The notes below the pieces were generated by a model. That model saw nothing but the letters and a program-made list of their open reading frames with translations. It was not told where the DNA came from and did not search any database. From contig WAEK01000002.1 of the NCBI GenBank assembly GCA_011634665.1, positions 2,500,501 to 2,564,500 on the forward strand: a stretch of DNA of 64,000 nucleotides. Reading direction: 5' to 3'. This stretch comes from Mortierella sp. BCC40632. Taxonomy: Eukaryota > Mortierellomycota > Mortierellomycetes > Mortierellales > Mortierellaceae. How positions within the stretch are numbered: position 1 is the stretch's first letter; every line of letters starts with the position of its first letter. Shown piece by piece: positions 12,361 through 23,957 of the stretch. Position numbers and translations under genes: made by a program.

Positions 12361-14024
12361 ATGGAAACCATCATCAAGAGCGTCCTTGCAAGCCCTGCGC
12401 TGAACGACAAAATCAAACTTGCTACCATCGCAAAGCTCTTGACCAACACTGGCTCCCTAAGCATTTCCGATGCCGACATTCTCCTCGACCTGGGCATTGA
12501 GCTGAGCTCCGCTGTACGTGTACCTCCATAAGGAAGCCGATAGGAAGAGTCCAAATGCTTCTACCAGGTGAAAGCCAAGCAGAGATAAAGGGATAAAAAA
12601 AGGCGACTTATCGAACTGAATGACAATACTCCAACCCGCTTAGCCAACCTCCAGCATTCATACCCTAGCGGGAAGCTGCATCCTCCAAGCCCTCAGTATT
12701 CGTCAGCGGGATCTCTTTTGGGCACGATTTACTGGTGACTGGTTCCAAGAAAAGGTCTCAGAGTCGACCCAACCCACAGTAGGTGTGCTTGCAACGGCTT
12801 GCCTCATGTACGCATGAACGTTAGACAATGCATAGAGACAAGACCAAAAAAATACAAGTACATGTTTACTAAATATGCATGGGCATGATATGTTTGAGAA
12901 GGACTATCACCACTTGGTTCCCCTCCTGGTAGCTGTCTTTAGAGCAAAAAAATGTAAAGTAACCTATATATCTTAAACCCAATATTGTCTACTAAAAGCA
13001 AAATGGTACAATGAGGGATTTAGGTGATTAGACAGAACAACCACAACGCTAATCTCTCTAAACCACTTGAATCATTTCGTCCGCAGCCTCAGCGACCACA
13101 GAAACAGAGAAGCAGGAGATCGAAGAAAACGTTGCTCTTTTGCAGAAATTTTCGGACAAACAATGCATCAGCGTCTCAACAAGACTAGACTTTCAGACTC
13201 AGGTAGGAAAAGGATAGCCATGACCTATCTCCAGATCCAAGTCTTTAGTACTTATTTGTATTGAATAAAGGAAAGAGTCCACTCTAACACTGCTGTAAAA
13301 CCATAGAATGTCCTTGTGGTGATGTTTCATAGAATACCAGAGGCAAAACCGCTGTCTACAAGTAATTACATAGAGGTATCAGTCATTGTTCGGTTGAATT
13401 CTTAATCAACTCTTGGAACTGGCACCTTGACGCCGATCATCTGACCAGCAGTTCATTTTTAGTTCCTGGTCGATCACCTAGCGATGATGCCTCTTCAAGA
13501 TCAAGCTTTAGATGTGGTGCGATCTTCCAACATTGCCTTGTCCCTGTTACAGCAGACTTGGGCCGATGGGTAATGTCTTGTGTTGCCTAAAAGGATGACA
13601 ACCTGACCTGCAAGGCGATTGCTTACCCATACATATTCTCTGTCTCTCTGCCATGTCGATAGACCGGACAATATCTACCTGACGATACCTCAAGTGTTTT
13701 TAAACCTTTCCAACAATCAACAAGAATGCTCCATTGGAGCGGGATTTGTACTCCAGTCAATCCCCGAGTCGTATACCTCAGGTATTTTCAGTGACTTGGA
13801 CCATATCTTTTTCCCCATTCTGCGCAAGCAGTGTATTTCCTAGCATTCATTCACTATTTTTACTTCTCTCCTTCCTTCTTTTATAAACCTATGTAGTGGT
13901 CGATCCGTTTATTCAGGATCTAGACTCTCTTGTGCTATGGAAGATAAGATTTACGGTCCAAAGACTCATTGACTGGATCGTGCAGCACGACATGCCAGGA
14001 ATCGGTAGGAAATCGCAGCCTTTT

Positions 14025-14069
<45 letters not shown>

Positions 14070-16755
14070 AATGTGTGGTAGAGGCGGAAGAAGACATTGA
14101 TTCTAATCACCCACTCTTGATCGTAGGCGTATGGATTGTTTCTATCATGGAAAGCCTTGCTTCTCGAGGCGAGGTTATGATGCTCCGCGATCTTGCCGCC
14201 CAGAATGCTTACAAAGGTAAATGGATCGACGAATGACTCCGAAAATCGACTACTGCTCAAAGCGGTGAACCATGAGCTGTAACTCATGCCGTCTTTTTTT
14301 TCTTGCCTTCTTTCTTTTGTGTGGTATGGGACAGTTGCTCGTCAACTCGCATTCAAGGAAAGGAGAGAAGATGCATTTCTTGTCCTGAAGTTTATGCTCC
14401 TTGGTTATCACCACTCGCCAATTCTTTTCAACAACATTGTGCAAGGGCTAATCCCCCTTTTGGCTAGTTGCCGCAAGTCTCCAGTATGTTTTTTTTTTTT
14501 TTTTTTTTTTTTTTTCTTTTTGGTCGCTCACATCTTTGGATATTTTATGACTATCAGATTATCCAACCAACGAACTTTGGTGGCCCACCATGTCTATAGG
14601 AGAGCCTTGCTTTTTCTACAGAAGTCTGTAATCTAGCCCAGACCCTCTTGATCCACTTTGGCGATTCTGACAACATTAGTGACAAGGTTCACAAAGCGCG
14701 GATATTCCTCGACCTGGTAAGGCCTTTTTATATCAGCCCTTTTTGACCTATAAGGTTATGATACCCCTTGACTCCAGTTCTCATCAATATTCTTTCATTG
14801 CACGCCTAGCCCGTGGTAACAAGGCCTGACGCGCTTCGGACTGTCCAAGAGTACTCATGGAAAAACAGCCTACAGTTGCAGAGTATGACCTCTTTCCCCA
14901 AAAAAAAAAAAAGAAAAAAAATGACATGCCTGGATTCAGCTGCTCAATCAAGGAAGCTAACCCGGGGTACATTACAGAAACGTCTGCTAGTTTCAAAAGT
15001 CGCCCGAAACTTGTGCAGCCACTTGGAAAAGTTGGCTTGGTCAACCTTGGAAACTCGTGTTTTATGAACAGTGCCTTGCGAGCTCTCTACTGCACACCCG
15101 AGTTCAAGCAAGTCATACTGAGCGAGACATCAAAGTATGGATCACTGAGTGTATCTGGCTTCATTCTAAAGTGAGAGAACAAAGATGGATGGTGTTAAAC
15201 CTAACCATTTCTTTCTTCTTTCTATCAACCCATTCACATAGAGTGGAGCCGTCCAAGATAACGACGACACGAATGCGAGAGACCTTTGTAGGGTTATCTT
15301 CTTCAAGGCTATCTATTTTCAATCCAAATATTCTTTATCGAGCTCTTCCAGAATGGTTGAACGATGGTCATCAACAGGATGCCGCAGAGTTTACAAAGTA
15401 ACTGTCACCTCCCTTCCCAAAGGCTATTTAACTTCTATGGAAATAGAGTGCTAACCCCTATCGTTTTGTTTTTTCTTTTCCAATTCGAATGGAAATAGAG
15501 TGCTCTTCAGTCTACTTGAGGAAGAAAGCCCGATATCAAAGAAGGCACTGTCTTCGTTCCACGGCACTGTCATTAACCAAGTGAAATGTGATACCTGCCG
15601 GACAGTCTCTACTACCAAGGTATGGTATAGAAAGGAAGCAAGAAAAAACATATATGCACACACGCGATATGTCTGACTGGGAAAGACCCAGATAAAAGTC
15701 ACTGTATGGCTAACGCGTTTGCTTTCTGGATCTCATGGACTCTTGAATAGGAGGATTTCTATGACCTTGCTATCCCACTACCGCGTTCCAGTAATCATCT
15801 TGTTGAATAGACAGATATGTGTAATTTGCATAGACTATAACCTCCCTCCCTCCTATTAAGCACCCTTTGTATCGAATGATCCTTCGATTAGATGGCGAAG
15901 ACCTGCAAGCGCTCCTTGATACTTTCCCTTCAGTGGAGGAACTGAATTCTAAAAACCATAACCAGTATTATTGTGACAAGTGCCAAGCTCTTCAAGATGC
16001 GGAAAGGGTAAACTCTCCTCGTCCCTCATCTCTAAGGGCTTTTGAACTCGGAGCAAATTCCTTGGATAAGAGACTCTTTTTCGTCTGAAAAGAAAAAAAA
16101 AATCCATCTCGATCTGGCAAATTGACCCTATCCTTGCCTCCTTTGTTTTAGTATACAATGCTTGGGTCATTGCCTACGAACCTGATCGTCTCTCTTAACA
16201 GATTCGAATATGAGGTGGCAAAAGCACGCCGAGTCAAAATCAATACTCCAGTAAGCATCCACTCTTAGTGCAAAGGAGCCAAACATCCTTTCCTTTCTTT
16301 TCTTTTCTTTTTTTATCCTTTGTCTCGATTTTTTCCAACCTGACAGTCCTGACTCTTTTTATTATTATCATTATTCTTATTATATATATATTTTTTTTTT
16401 TTAGATTCGACTCAAGGAATCTGTTCAGGTCAGATTACAGGATGGCAACCATGGCATTGCACTGTATGATCTGTACGCTGTTGTCATTCACACAGGCGAC
16501 TCTGCAAACCACGGGCACTACTACACCTATGCCAAAGAGTTGTCACGGACCGCGACAGAAGAGCAAGAAAAGAATAGAACACAAGAGACAACGACATTGC
16601 CCTGGCTCTTGTATAATGATACTCGAATTTCATTGTCCAGTTTTGAATCCATTCAACAAACAGTCTCGACGAGCAAGACGGATACACCCTATATGCTCTT
16701 TTTTCGAAAAACGGGTATGATCGGAGAAGACAATGTCGTGCACCCAAATCTTTAG
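12361..16755 (+). CDS. Ubiquitin-specific protease, USP35/USP38 type
   Basis: Cysteine deubiquitinase. Nineteen exons: 12361-12513, 12644-12807, 12859-12953, 13087-13202, 13307-13375, 13463-13569, 13663-13781, 13897-14004, 14127-14216, 14335-14483, 14600-14716, 14810-14882, 14978-15170, 15242-15397, 15499-15619, 15751-15790, 15892-16007, 16152-16250, 16405-16755; 811 residues. Residues 1 to about 460 form an all-helical region resembling the N-terminal domain peculiar to USP35/38 (for example LLGYHHSP where animals have LLSFQHSP). The catalytic core has VGLVNLGNSCFMNS (nucleophile about Cys481), GHQQDAAEF, zinc-knuckle pairs CDTC and CDKCQALQDAE, the His box NHGHYYTYAKE and NDTRISLSSFESIQ. 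The core is compact compared with human USP38 (about 1040 residues). The acceptor of exon 3 is poor, so that junction is least certain. Substrates cannot be told from sequence. Confidence 0.92.
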
Positions 16756-16784
16756 TGCTAAACCACCCCATAGACACTAAACGG

Positions 16785-16790
16785 AATAAA
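16785..16790 (+). terminator. Polyadenylation signal of the USP38-like gene
   Basis: AATAAA 29 nt past the stop codon, followed by an A run. It lies in the 116-bp gap shared with the convergent methyltransferase gene. Confidence 0.5.
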
Positions 16791-16870
16791 AAAAAAGAAG
16801 AAAAGAAGAAGAAGAAGAGGAAAAGAAAGACATTCTCGTTTTTCTTTTTTTCTTTTTTTTTCTATTTCTT

Positions 16871-16876
16871 TTTATT
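16871..16876 (-). terminator. Polyadenylation signal overlapping the SpoU methyltransferase stop codon
   Basis: On the minus strand the last codon and stop (GAA TAA) followed by AAA form AATAAA. If used, the 3' UTR would be very short; other signals further on are possible. Confidence 0.35.
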
Positions 16877-18113
16877 CCGCATCAACGATTTGCGGTTTAG
16901 ATTCATGACGAGCTAAAAGTCGATTGAGTTCCCACATCATGGTCGTGGCTGCAGTAGAGACATTCATTGATTCAACCCCGGGACGCATTGGGATCGAGAC
17001 TCGAACCGCTTGCTCAAGTAACCGTCTCTTTGCTTTTTGATCCCGCTCATCCTGATGTCGACTCTTGACGCCATGATGTTCCGAACTGAGGACGAGTGCT
17101 ATCCGATCCGGGACTTGATCCTTACTCAGAAAAGCTGGCCAGTTCCACCAGACAAGCTCATAAGGATGGATGACCGTCTGATCTTCCATCTGGGTTTGTT
17201 GCCCTTTAGAGGAGGAGGAGGAGGAGGAATGTAAAGAAGAAGGTTCTTTCAAGAATGTCTGAGCTAGACGACTCGAAATCTTTGTCGGAAGCATATCAGC
17301 AACGACCAAGGTCATTTGTCGTTGGGTTAAAAACATTTCTAGCTCAGTCCAACCTCCAGGTGTGATCGTAGTCAAAGACATCTTGTCTTTAGATTTGTCG
17401 GGAAGAGGAGACAAGGACAAAGGTCCCTGATCCGCTGTTCGTGAGGGCCAGTCAAGGCAAAGTGCACGAGAGGCACGAACGACTTTGCTATTGTATTGAT
17501 CCACTGTCCCTGGAGTATGCCAACTTGCGTCCCAATCAAGAGCCTTGGCTGCACGGATCATCAAACCCATATTTCCCGGATCTGTGATCTGGTCCAATAC
17601 AAGCATTTTCTTGATGGTGGGACGAAGAGTGGAGTGGTCAGAGTCTTGTCGTGTTGCTGTAGAAGAATCTTGGTTTGGTTGGATATTCAAAGAAAAGAAA
17701 CGTCGATGATCTGGTATCCTGACCTCGGCCCACACCTCGTGTTCAGCAACTGGAGAGTCGGTTCCAAGGATCTTTGTAGTGGCTGTCCGTGATGTGGCTA
17801 CATAATGATCTGCTTGGAGCTTGGGTCCATGTCCTTTGGTTGACAAAATCGAAGGGGCACTCTGATCCTGGTAACTCTGTCGGACCACCTCCAGGGCTGG
17901 CGAACGGATCGGGAGGTTATTTTCGTCATAGGTGATCCCGATCGTACGAAAGACATGACCCTTGGAGGCTAGTTCCTCGATCGTCTTGAGTCCCTGGACC
18001 AAGACATGACCTTCCTTGAGTCGGGTCTGTTTATCAGTTCGGAGCAACGCCAACCGTTGGAGCAGTTTGTTTTTGGAGGCGGTAATGTGTCTGAATTGAG
18101 CTGGAAGCGACAT
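16872..18113 (-). CDS. SpoU/TrmH-family RNA 2'-O-ribose methyltransferase (MRM3-like)
   Basis: Single-exon, 413 residues. Residues 10-55 (KNKLLQRLALLRTDKQTR, EGHVLVQGLKTIEE) form the L30e-like substrate-binding domain. The trefoil-knot SPOUT catalytic domain carries motif 1 LDQITDPGNMGLMIRAA (about 176-192), motif 2 ALVLSSEHHGV (about 341-351) and motif 3 MRPGVESMNVSTAATTMMWE (about 379-398), with the expected Asn/Arg and Ser-Glu residues. By family these enzymes 2'-O-methylate rRNA or tRNA; the arrangement is closest to mitochondrial large-subunit rRNA methyltransferases such as MRM3, but the leader is not a convincing presequence. A Ser-rich insert sits at about residues 295-305. It is intron-free in an intron-rich region and converges on the USP38-like gene. 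Confidence 0.9.
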   Translation of the reverse strand: MSLPAQFRHITASKNKLLQRLALLRTDKQTRLKEGHVLVQGLKTIEELASKGHVFRTIGITYDENNLPIRSPALEVVRQSYQDQSAPSILSTKGHGPKLQADHYVATSRTATTKILGTDSPVAEHEVWAEVRIPDHRRFFSLNIQPNQDSSTATRQDSDHSTLRPTIKKMLVLDQITDPGNMGLMIRAAKALDWDASWHTPGTVDQYNSKVVRASRALCLDWPSRTADQGPLSLSPLPDKSKDKMSLTTITPGGWTELEMFLTQRQMTLVVADMLPTKISSRLAQTFLKEPSSLHSSSSSSSKGQQTQMEDQTVIHPYELVWWNWPAFLSKDQVPDRIALVLSSEHHGVKSRHQDERDQKAKRRLLEQAVRVSIPMRPGVESMNVSTAATTMMWELNRLLARHESKPQIVDAE

Positions 18114-18532
18114 GCTGAAGTGATCTTGTGGAGGGGACCGCTCACAGGATTTCCCTCTGTTTTTCTTTCTTTAATGCTGCCAAATGGGAGCTTCCTTGGA
18201 TCCTGAGAAGGCGGTTACCCCTTTCTAGTGGTCAGGAGAACTCGAACAATTTCTCCATGGAAGGTCTCGCATCTGTTTTTTTATACAGGCCCCGACATCT
18301 TGAGGAAAGAAAAAAAAAAAAAAAAAAAAACCAGCGTTGTTTTTTCCTCCGAATACTCTCTTTCTCAAAAAGAAAAGCGTCATGGCATGCCTGAGTATCC
18401 AGCCATGGTGTTGAGGTGCCTCATGCATGCTTTCTGAACACACAGCTTCCTTGCGACAAACGGCAGCGCCATCTCTTCATGTACGAGCAGATTTCACAGT
18501 GCAGAAAAAAAAGGAACAAGGGGCAAAAGAAG
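18114..18532. other. Spacer upstream of the methyltransferase gene
   Basis: Methyltransferase promoter side and the 3' flank of tRNA-Asp. An A run lies at about 18310-18330. No gene seen. Confidence 0.55.
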
Positions 18533-18604
18533 CTCTTTGTCCGGGAATTGAACCCGGGTCTTCCGCGTGACAGGCGGAGATACTCACCACTATACTAACA
18601 AAGA
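18533..18604 (-). tRNA. tRNA-Asp (GUC)
   Basis: A 72-nt cloverleaf without intron. The 7-bp acceptor stem pairs TCTTTGT with ACAAAGA, with G as discriminator. The D-arm region is TAGTATAGTGGTGAGTA. The anticodon stem TCCGC/GCGGA encloses the loop CTGTCAC (anticodon GTC). The T arm CCGGG-TTCAATT-CCCGG is perfect. On the minus strand a T-rich stretch for pol III termination is not obvious directly after the gene. Confidence 0.95.
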
Positions 18605-21144
18605 ATCTTATATATTGGATGTTACCCCGAGCCGATCCCATCGATGAATTTCTTATTTCCAAACAAGACATTATTTCCTGGTACTAATGCCTTTGACGAT
18701 GTTTGGGGCCCCGTTGGAAGACCAAAAAAAAAGCTGGTTAGCCCCTCCTGGGTTATGTGAGTACGGCCGAAAGATCGCCACTGCGGGGCCGCGTTCTGGA
18801 GCCAATCTCCTGTAAAGGATAGGGGGTAAAAAGTCATTTCTTGTGGATCTTGACCTTTGTTGGTTTTGGAAGCAAATTTGCTTCCAATTTTTTGACTGGT
18901 GAGCAATGAAGTTATAGAATCCTGTTGTCGTCTTCAAGGTCCGTGGCTCTTTCTTCTCTTGCAGGCTGTGGTCTGGGGTTAGTTTTTTTTTTTTTTTGCC
19001 GACATGGCTGTTGAAACATATTGCTAAAAAAAAAAAAAGAGGGATCTGAGTGTAGACTATCTGCATTCTCTTTCGGAAATATCCAATGATCTATGATCGG
19101 CCCCAGATCCTTCAGCGGTCATTAGTTCCGGGCTCCATGATCGAGACTACTACGGTGAGATCAAACCAGCGCAATGACGCACCGGGAGAGAGAGAGAGAG
19201 AGAGAGAGAGAGTCAACTGACACTCGTTTAATTTCTGACTAGGCGCTAAGATACTAGCACCAAAAAACAAAAAAAAAGTCCGCTCTTGTTAATGCTGCTC
19301 AGGTACGGATAATCCCGTCCGCATGCAATGAGCCTGGAGCGAAGCAAAAAAAAAACAATAACGCCCAAGCCCGGTTCCTCAATCTTCTCTCTCCTCCGGA
19401 TGTACATGGGGAGGATTCCCGTCGGATCCCGATTACCCGTACATTCCGAGCTTAGCTCTACCTGTATCCAGTGGTTCTGCTTGTCCCCATCAATTGAGTC
19501 CCAAAGGAGAGAGAATCATCTTCATTATCACTCCAGTTTTTGGTGTGTAGTAGTCCAGACTTCCTTGATCTAACGAACAGCCGTCGAGAGCTTTTGATAC
19601 CTTTATTCCCTCTTTGTCTTGTACACTTTCTCGTAGGTGGGGTCTTGCGGACAATGACAATTCCATCTTTGACTTGTATCTCAGCTCTTGTCCAAGGTAC
19701 ATACTTGAATTGGTGCTCAATTCAGCATAGTCAAACAGATGGTAGGTACTGTCAGATAATAGATTTGGCCGAGACAGCCCCCATCAAGTAAAGGGTATAA
19801 TATTCCTGGTTCCAATACTCCGAGGCCGACACTGAAAAATCATGGATCTAGCGCAAAAAAGAAGACATTACGCCTCTCTCTTTCCTTCTCCTCCTCTCTC
19901 TGATTAGGACCCAATTGGTGGGCGGGGGGAACCGTTGGAAATCCAAGAGAGAGTCCACTATGTCGGTAACATTCCAATTTTCCCCAAGGAGAGACGTTTT
20001 TTTTTCTTCTTGAACACACCTCACACTCTCCTGCAGGTCGAGGAGTTGTGGAATGATCCTCGGACATGCTTCGCCCACCATGAAAAAAAAGGAGTCTAAC
20101 TGATTGAAAAAAAGACTCAACGGTGTCTAAACGCGTCTCGAAAACGAGCTAGCTGGGTTTCTCTAGGCGTTGATGGTATGACTAGAATTGGAGAACAAAG
20201 AGGTACTCATCTCTATCTCTCCAGGTTAAGAGAACTCCACCACCCACATCAACATCGGAAGGAATTTGTCCTTTTTTTTTTTTTTTTTTTTCCTCTTTTT
20301 TTCATTTCATGAGCCAATGCTGTGCCTGATCGTAATCCGATTGAGCTCTTTCTCTTTTTCCTTTTCTATTTTTTAACTTGTGCCCCCCAGCCGTAGCGTA
20401 GTACAGGCACAAGGGCTCATTTCTTAGGCTTGGAAGTTCTCGTTTGCTCTACATTCCCGGGACTTGACCCGTCCGTCAAAGGGCTTTGTTCTTTTTTACA
20501 TTCACCAGGGACAAAATTCTCCACTTCCTTTCAATGCACTAGTTATGTCATGGGGTCTCACAGTCATTCAATGGTTAGTAGAGGTTAGTAGAAAAATAGG
20601 CGGTCGAGTCGTGTGTGGTGCACAAGAAGAGGGGAGATGACTTTTGATCTATTCTTAAACACTGCAGCCTTCAGGGTAGCAAATGATCAAGGCGGAAAGA
20701 AGAAGAGCTCTTCTCCTTTCCTCCTCCTTCCTAGGCAAGTGACAAAGATTACTCTCTCGGGCATTCTTCATGACTATCTAAAAAGACGCACGGAAAAATC
20801 CTCGCAACCAGACCTGTGTTACCATAGGCATGTGGGCCGTTTCAGTTCGGCATCTCCCCCATCGGTCGTGTCTTCTGGTCTAGTTCTTTTGAGAGGAGCC
20901 CGATTACAAGGGATAACCAAAGGCATTAAAGTCAATGGCCTGTTCCTTCAGAGTCTTTCTGCCATTGTGTGTATGTTGAGGCACATAAAAAAAAAAAAAA
21001 AAAAAGAGTTTTGTATGAACATGTGCTGCATGCTTTACATCGATTTTCTTTTTTTTCTTTTTCTTTTTTTCTTTTTTTATAGAACTGTAGTAGTAGAGGG
21101 GTAGATAGATTATACAATGTGATTGTGGAAAGAAAAGACAGCGT
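18605..21144. other. Long intergenic spacer
   Basis: No supportable gene across 2.5 kb. It includes a short GA microsatellite (about 19187-19212), A/T homopolymers (18980-18995, 19026-19037, 20272-20291, 20986-21005) and otherwise ordinary-complexity DNA with no splice-consistent frame. I looked for mobile-element proteins and saw none, but decayed elements without coding remnants cannot be excluded. Confidence 0.5.
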
Positions 21145-22356
21145 CTACTTGTCACCCTTGATTTCCTTGTTGAGCATTTCCATGACCATTGCACCACAGA
21201 GCTGCGAGATCGGGTTGTCCTGAACACTGATGGCCTTGGCAACAGGGTTACCATAGCGAGCGCCGCGCTCAAAGTCAGCCTGTGCGCCGTTCTTGTCACC
21301 GAGTTTCTTCTTGATGATCGCCCTCTGGGTGTATGCCTATGAATAGGTGAACCGTTAAGTTCAACCCACAGAAGAAACAGAAAAAAACTGTGTTTAGGTA
21401 CAAAGGACGCACAACACAAAGCGCCCCAAACAGCCTTGCATAGTCCTACGCCAGTGGTTTAGTGCCTCATACCTGCTTGAGGATATCTGTCTGTCCGTTT
21501 CCGTTCTTGATCGCCTCATCCAAGTCTTTAAGCGCCGCCTCTTCGTTGTCTAGGATCCTGTATGCTTGTGCTCTAGATAATACGATCATGGCCATGAATA
21601 GGAGAGGGTTAAAGGGGGGATAGGGTAAGGAGGCGGAAAAGGGGTGAGGGGGTGGGTGGGGGGGAGATGGATGACTGAGAATGACCTTGGGGGTGTGCTA
21701 ACGACAAGTCATGGGGCGCCACTTCCTGACCCTCTCACTCTCTTTAGCATACACACACACTCATAACACTACTACACACTTTACTTCTATTTTTGTAATT
21801 TACCTGTTGTTGTATCCAGAGGCATAGGTTGGGCACAGCGTGATGACTTCGGTGAACTTTGCAATCGCGCCCGGGATGTCGTCCTTCTCTGCAAGTGCAA
21901 CAGCCTCTGCTTCCAACGACTTGAGTTTCTTTAGCAGCTCTGGTTCAATCGCTATTCAGTTATTGGTCGTCGTTTGAAAGAGAGAAGGAAAGAGCTCTAG
22001 GAGGTTTAGTGAACTGGGCGCTCTCATTCTCGAACAAGAAAAAAAAAAAAAAGAGTGTCGACTCTCATTCTCACTCTCACTCTCGGATGCCCGATGAGCA
22101 GCCCAATTCCTCGCATTCCCATGACGAATCACTGGGCCCTGTTTTGACTAGCCCCGAGTCATTTGCCTAATGAGCCATCCTCGTCCTCTGCTCAACTGAA
22201 AAAAAATAAAATAAAAAAACTCTACTAACCTGTGGGCTCCGCGTTGAGCATGGCCTCGGTCTCTCGGTCGGGCAACATCGTTCCTTCTGGGTTGAAGACC
22301 ATGTCCAGAATCCGGGCATCATTTGCGCTAACGTTGGTCTTTGCTGTCGAAGCCAT
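21145..22356 (-). CDS. TTC36: Tetratricopeptide repeat protein 36 homologue
   Basis: Four exons (22230-22356, 21804-21951, 21473-21572, 21145-21336) give 188 residues, essentially the length of animal TTC36. The leader NDARILDMVFNPEGTMLPD is followed by three TPR units: EAVALAEKDDIPGAIAKFTE with CPTYASGYNNRAQAYRI, then NEEAALKDLDEAI and QRAIIKKKLGDKNGAQADFE. The GYNNRAQAY element spanning the exon 2/3 junction is characteristic of the family and confirms the splice. The C-terminus (NPISQLCGAMVMEMLNKEI) also matches. In animals TTC36 binds HSP70 and affects tyrosine catabolism; the role in fungi is not known to me, so only a scaffold or co-chaperone role is inferred. Confidence 0.92.
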
Positions 22357-22798
22357 GGTTTAGAAAGAGAGATAGGTAGAAAGTGGGGTGGGTAGTGTTG
22401 GGTTGTGGGGAGGCGTGGGAAGAAGGGTAAAGAAGTGTTGGCATCGATGTCTGCGCTTCCTCTCCATCCTCGCCAATAAAGAGGTTTTTTTTTGGCCTTG
22501 CTAAGCTTTCTTAAGGAGTTTGCTCGACCTGGAGCTACCCAAACGGCATTGTTTCTTTCGATCCTGTTCCACGGGAAGAATGGACAGGGAATGAGAGAAG
22601 AGTTCCCCAGACCAAGAGAGCAAAAGAGAATTGCCCATGAACGACCCAAACATCTCTTTAGCTGGATGAACTCTCTCTCTCAATCTCTCTTTCTCTCTCT
22701 AATGCAACCTGATCTGAGGATCAGGTGTCCACCACACGGAGATGCCTTTTAGGACAGTAAAGTCTAATGTGGAGTTTGTATTCCTTCCACACCGCGAC

Positions 22799-22831
<33 letters not shown>

Positions 22832-23217
22832 AGAGACAGAGGAATTCACTAAGCAGCCTATTGCGGAGCGACATTCTCCGCTTGTTTCTTCTCTTGCTCT
22901 CTCTTTCTTCCTCTTCTTCTTCTTCTACTCTCTAGCACACTCTTTTTTCTTTCTCTCTTTGAAATGAGGAACAGACAAGAGTGTCTCATTGGTCCTTTGT
23001 CAAACGGGCGGGATCGTCAGGAGTGCGGTTTGTTCAAAAGTCGTACCGACGCAAAAAGGAAATTGCGCGCGGGGGGGAGGACAGACCGTCAATGTCGGAC
23101 ACTTCCCCCAAGGGCTACTGGCATCCGTCTGTTAGCTAATAACAACGGGTGGTGATCCAGTGCTCACTTTTGTTATTTGCCACGACGAAACGCCTCCACG
23201 GTCTAATGGGAAGGCAA

Positions 23218-23261
<44 letters not shown>

Positions 23262-23790
23262 GAAAGGGCACACATGTTTGTCGTGTGCCACCCCCGTTGT
23301 CCGTGCCTCTTGAAGGGCACTTGACTCCGCTAGAGAGGAAGGGGTGCAAGGGAAATAAAAAAAGACCTCTCCAGGATGTGAGCCAAAAGGACGCATGCGA
23401 TCGCGCGCTCACGGCTCGGCGGCGGGAGATGGCCCGGCGTAAGCGCCCAGGTACCGGGCGGAGTACCACAAGGATAAGATTTGCACAGGCGGGCGCTGAG
23501 GTCTTTATTTGTGGGCGCGGTGGGTGAGGGTAGACTAGAGACTAGGGGTGGGTGGGGTGTGGTGGGTGGGAGGTGTATCGTGTTTGGGGGATGAATTGAG
23601 CGTGGAGAGAGAGTTCAACAGACGTAGAAATGGACGAGCGAGCACAAATAGAAAAAATAACGCCCAGGCCTTTAATTAGCGGCAATTTGGGTGACAAACA
23701 CAAAACACAGATACACCTGTGTTGTCTCTTTTGTTGTTATCCCTTGTCCACCTGTGAGTGAGTGGATGGATGCGGCAGGGGAGGCGGGCT

Positions 23791-23831
<41 letters not shown>

Positions 23832-23918
23832 TGAGCGAGTGAGTTGAGTTGAATGAGAGTGTTGTGACTTGGTCCTCTCTTCCAATCAGTCTCTCCTTCA
23901 TTCTCGCAACATACACAC

Positions 23919-23957
<39 letters not shown>

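Noticed and set aside
18533..18604. Functional link between the SpoU methyltransferase and the neighbouring tRNA gene
   Set aside because: Eukaryotic gene order gives no reason to expect an enzyme to lie next to its substrate; the closeness is treated as chance.
18605..21144. Possible decayed transposon in the spacer after the tRNA
   Set aside because: tRNA flanks are common insertion sites, but I saw no reverse transcriptase, transposase or integrase motif and could not verify terminal repeats by eye.
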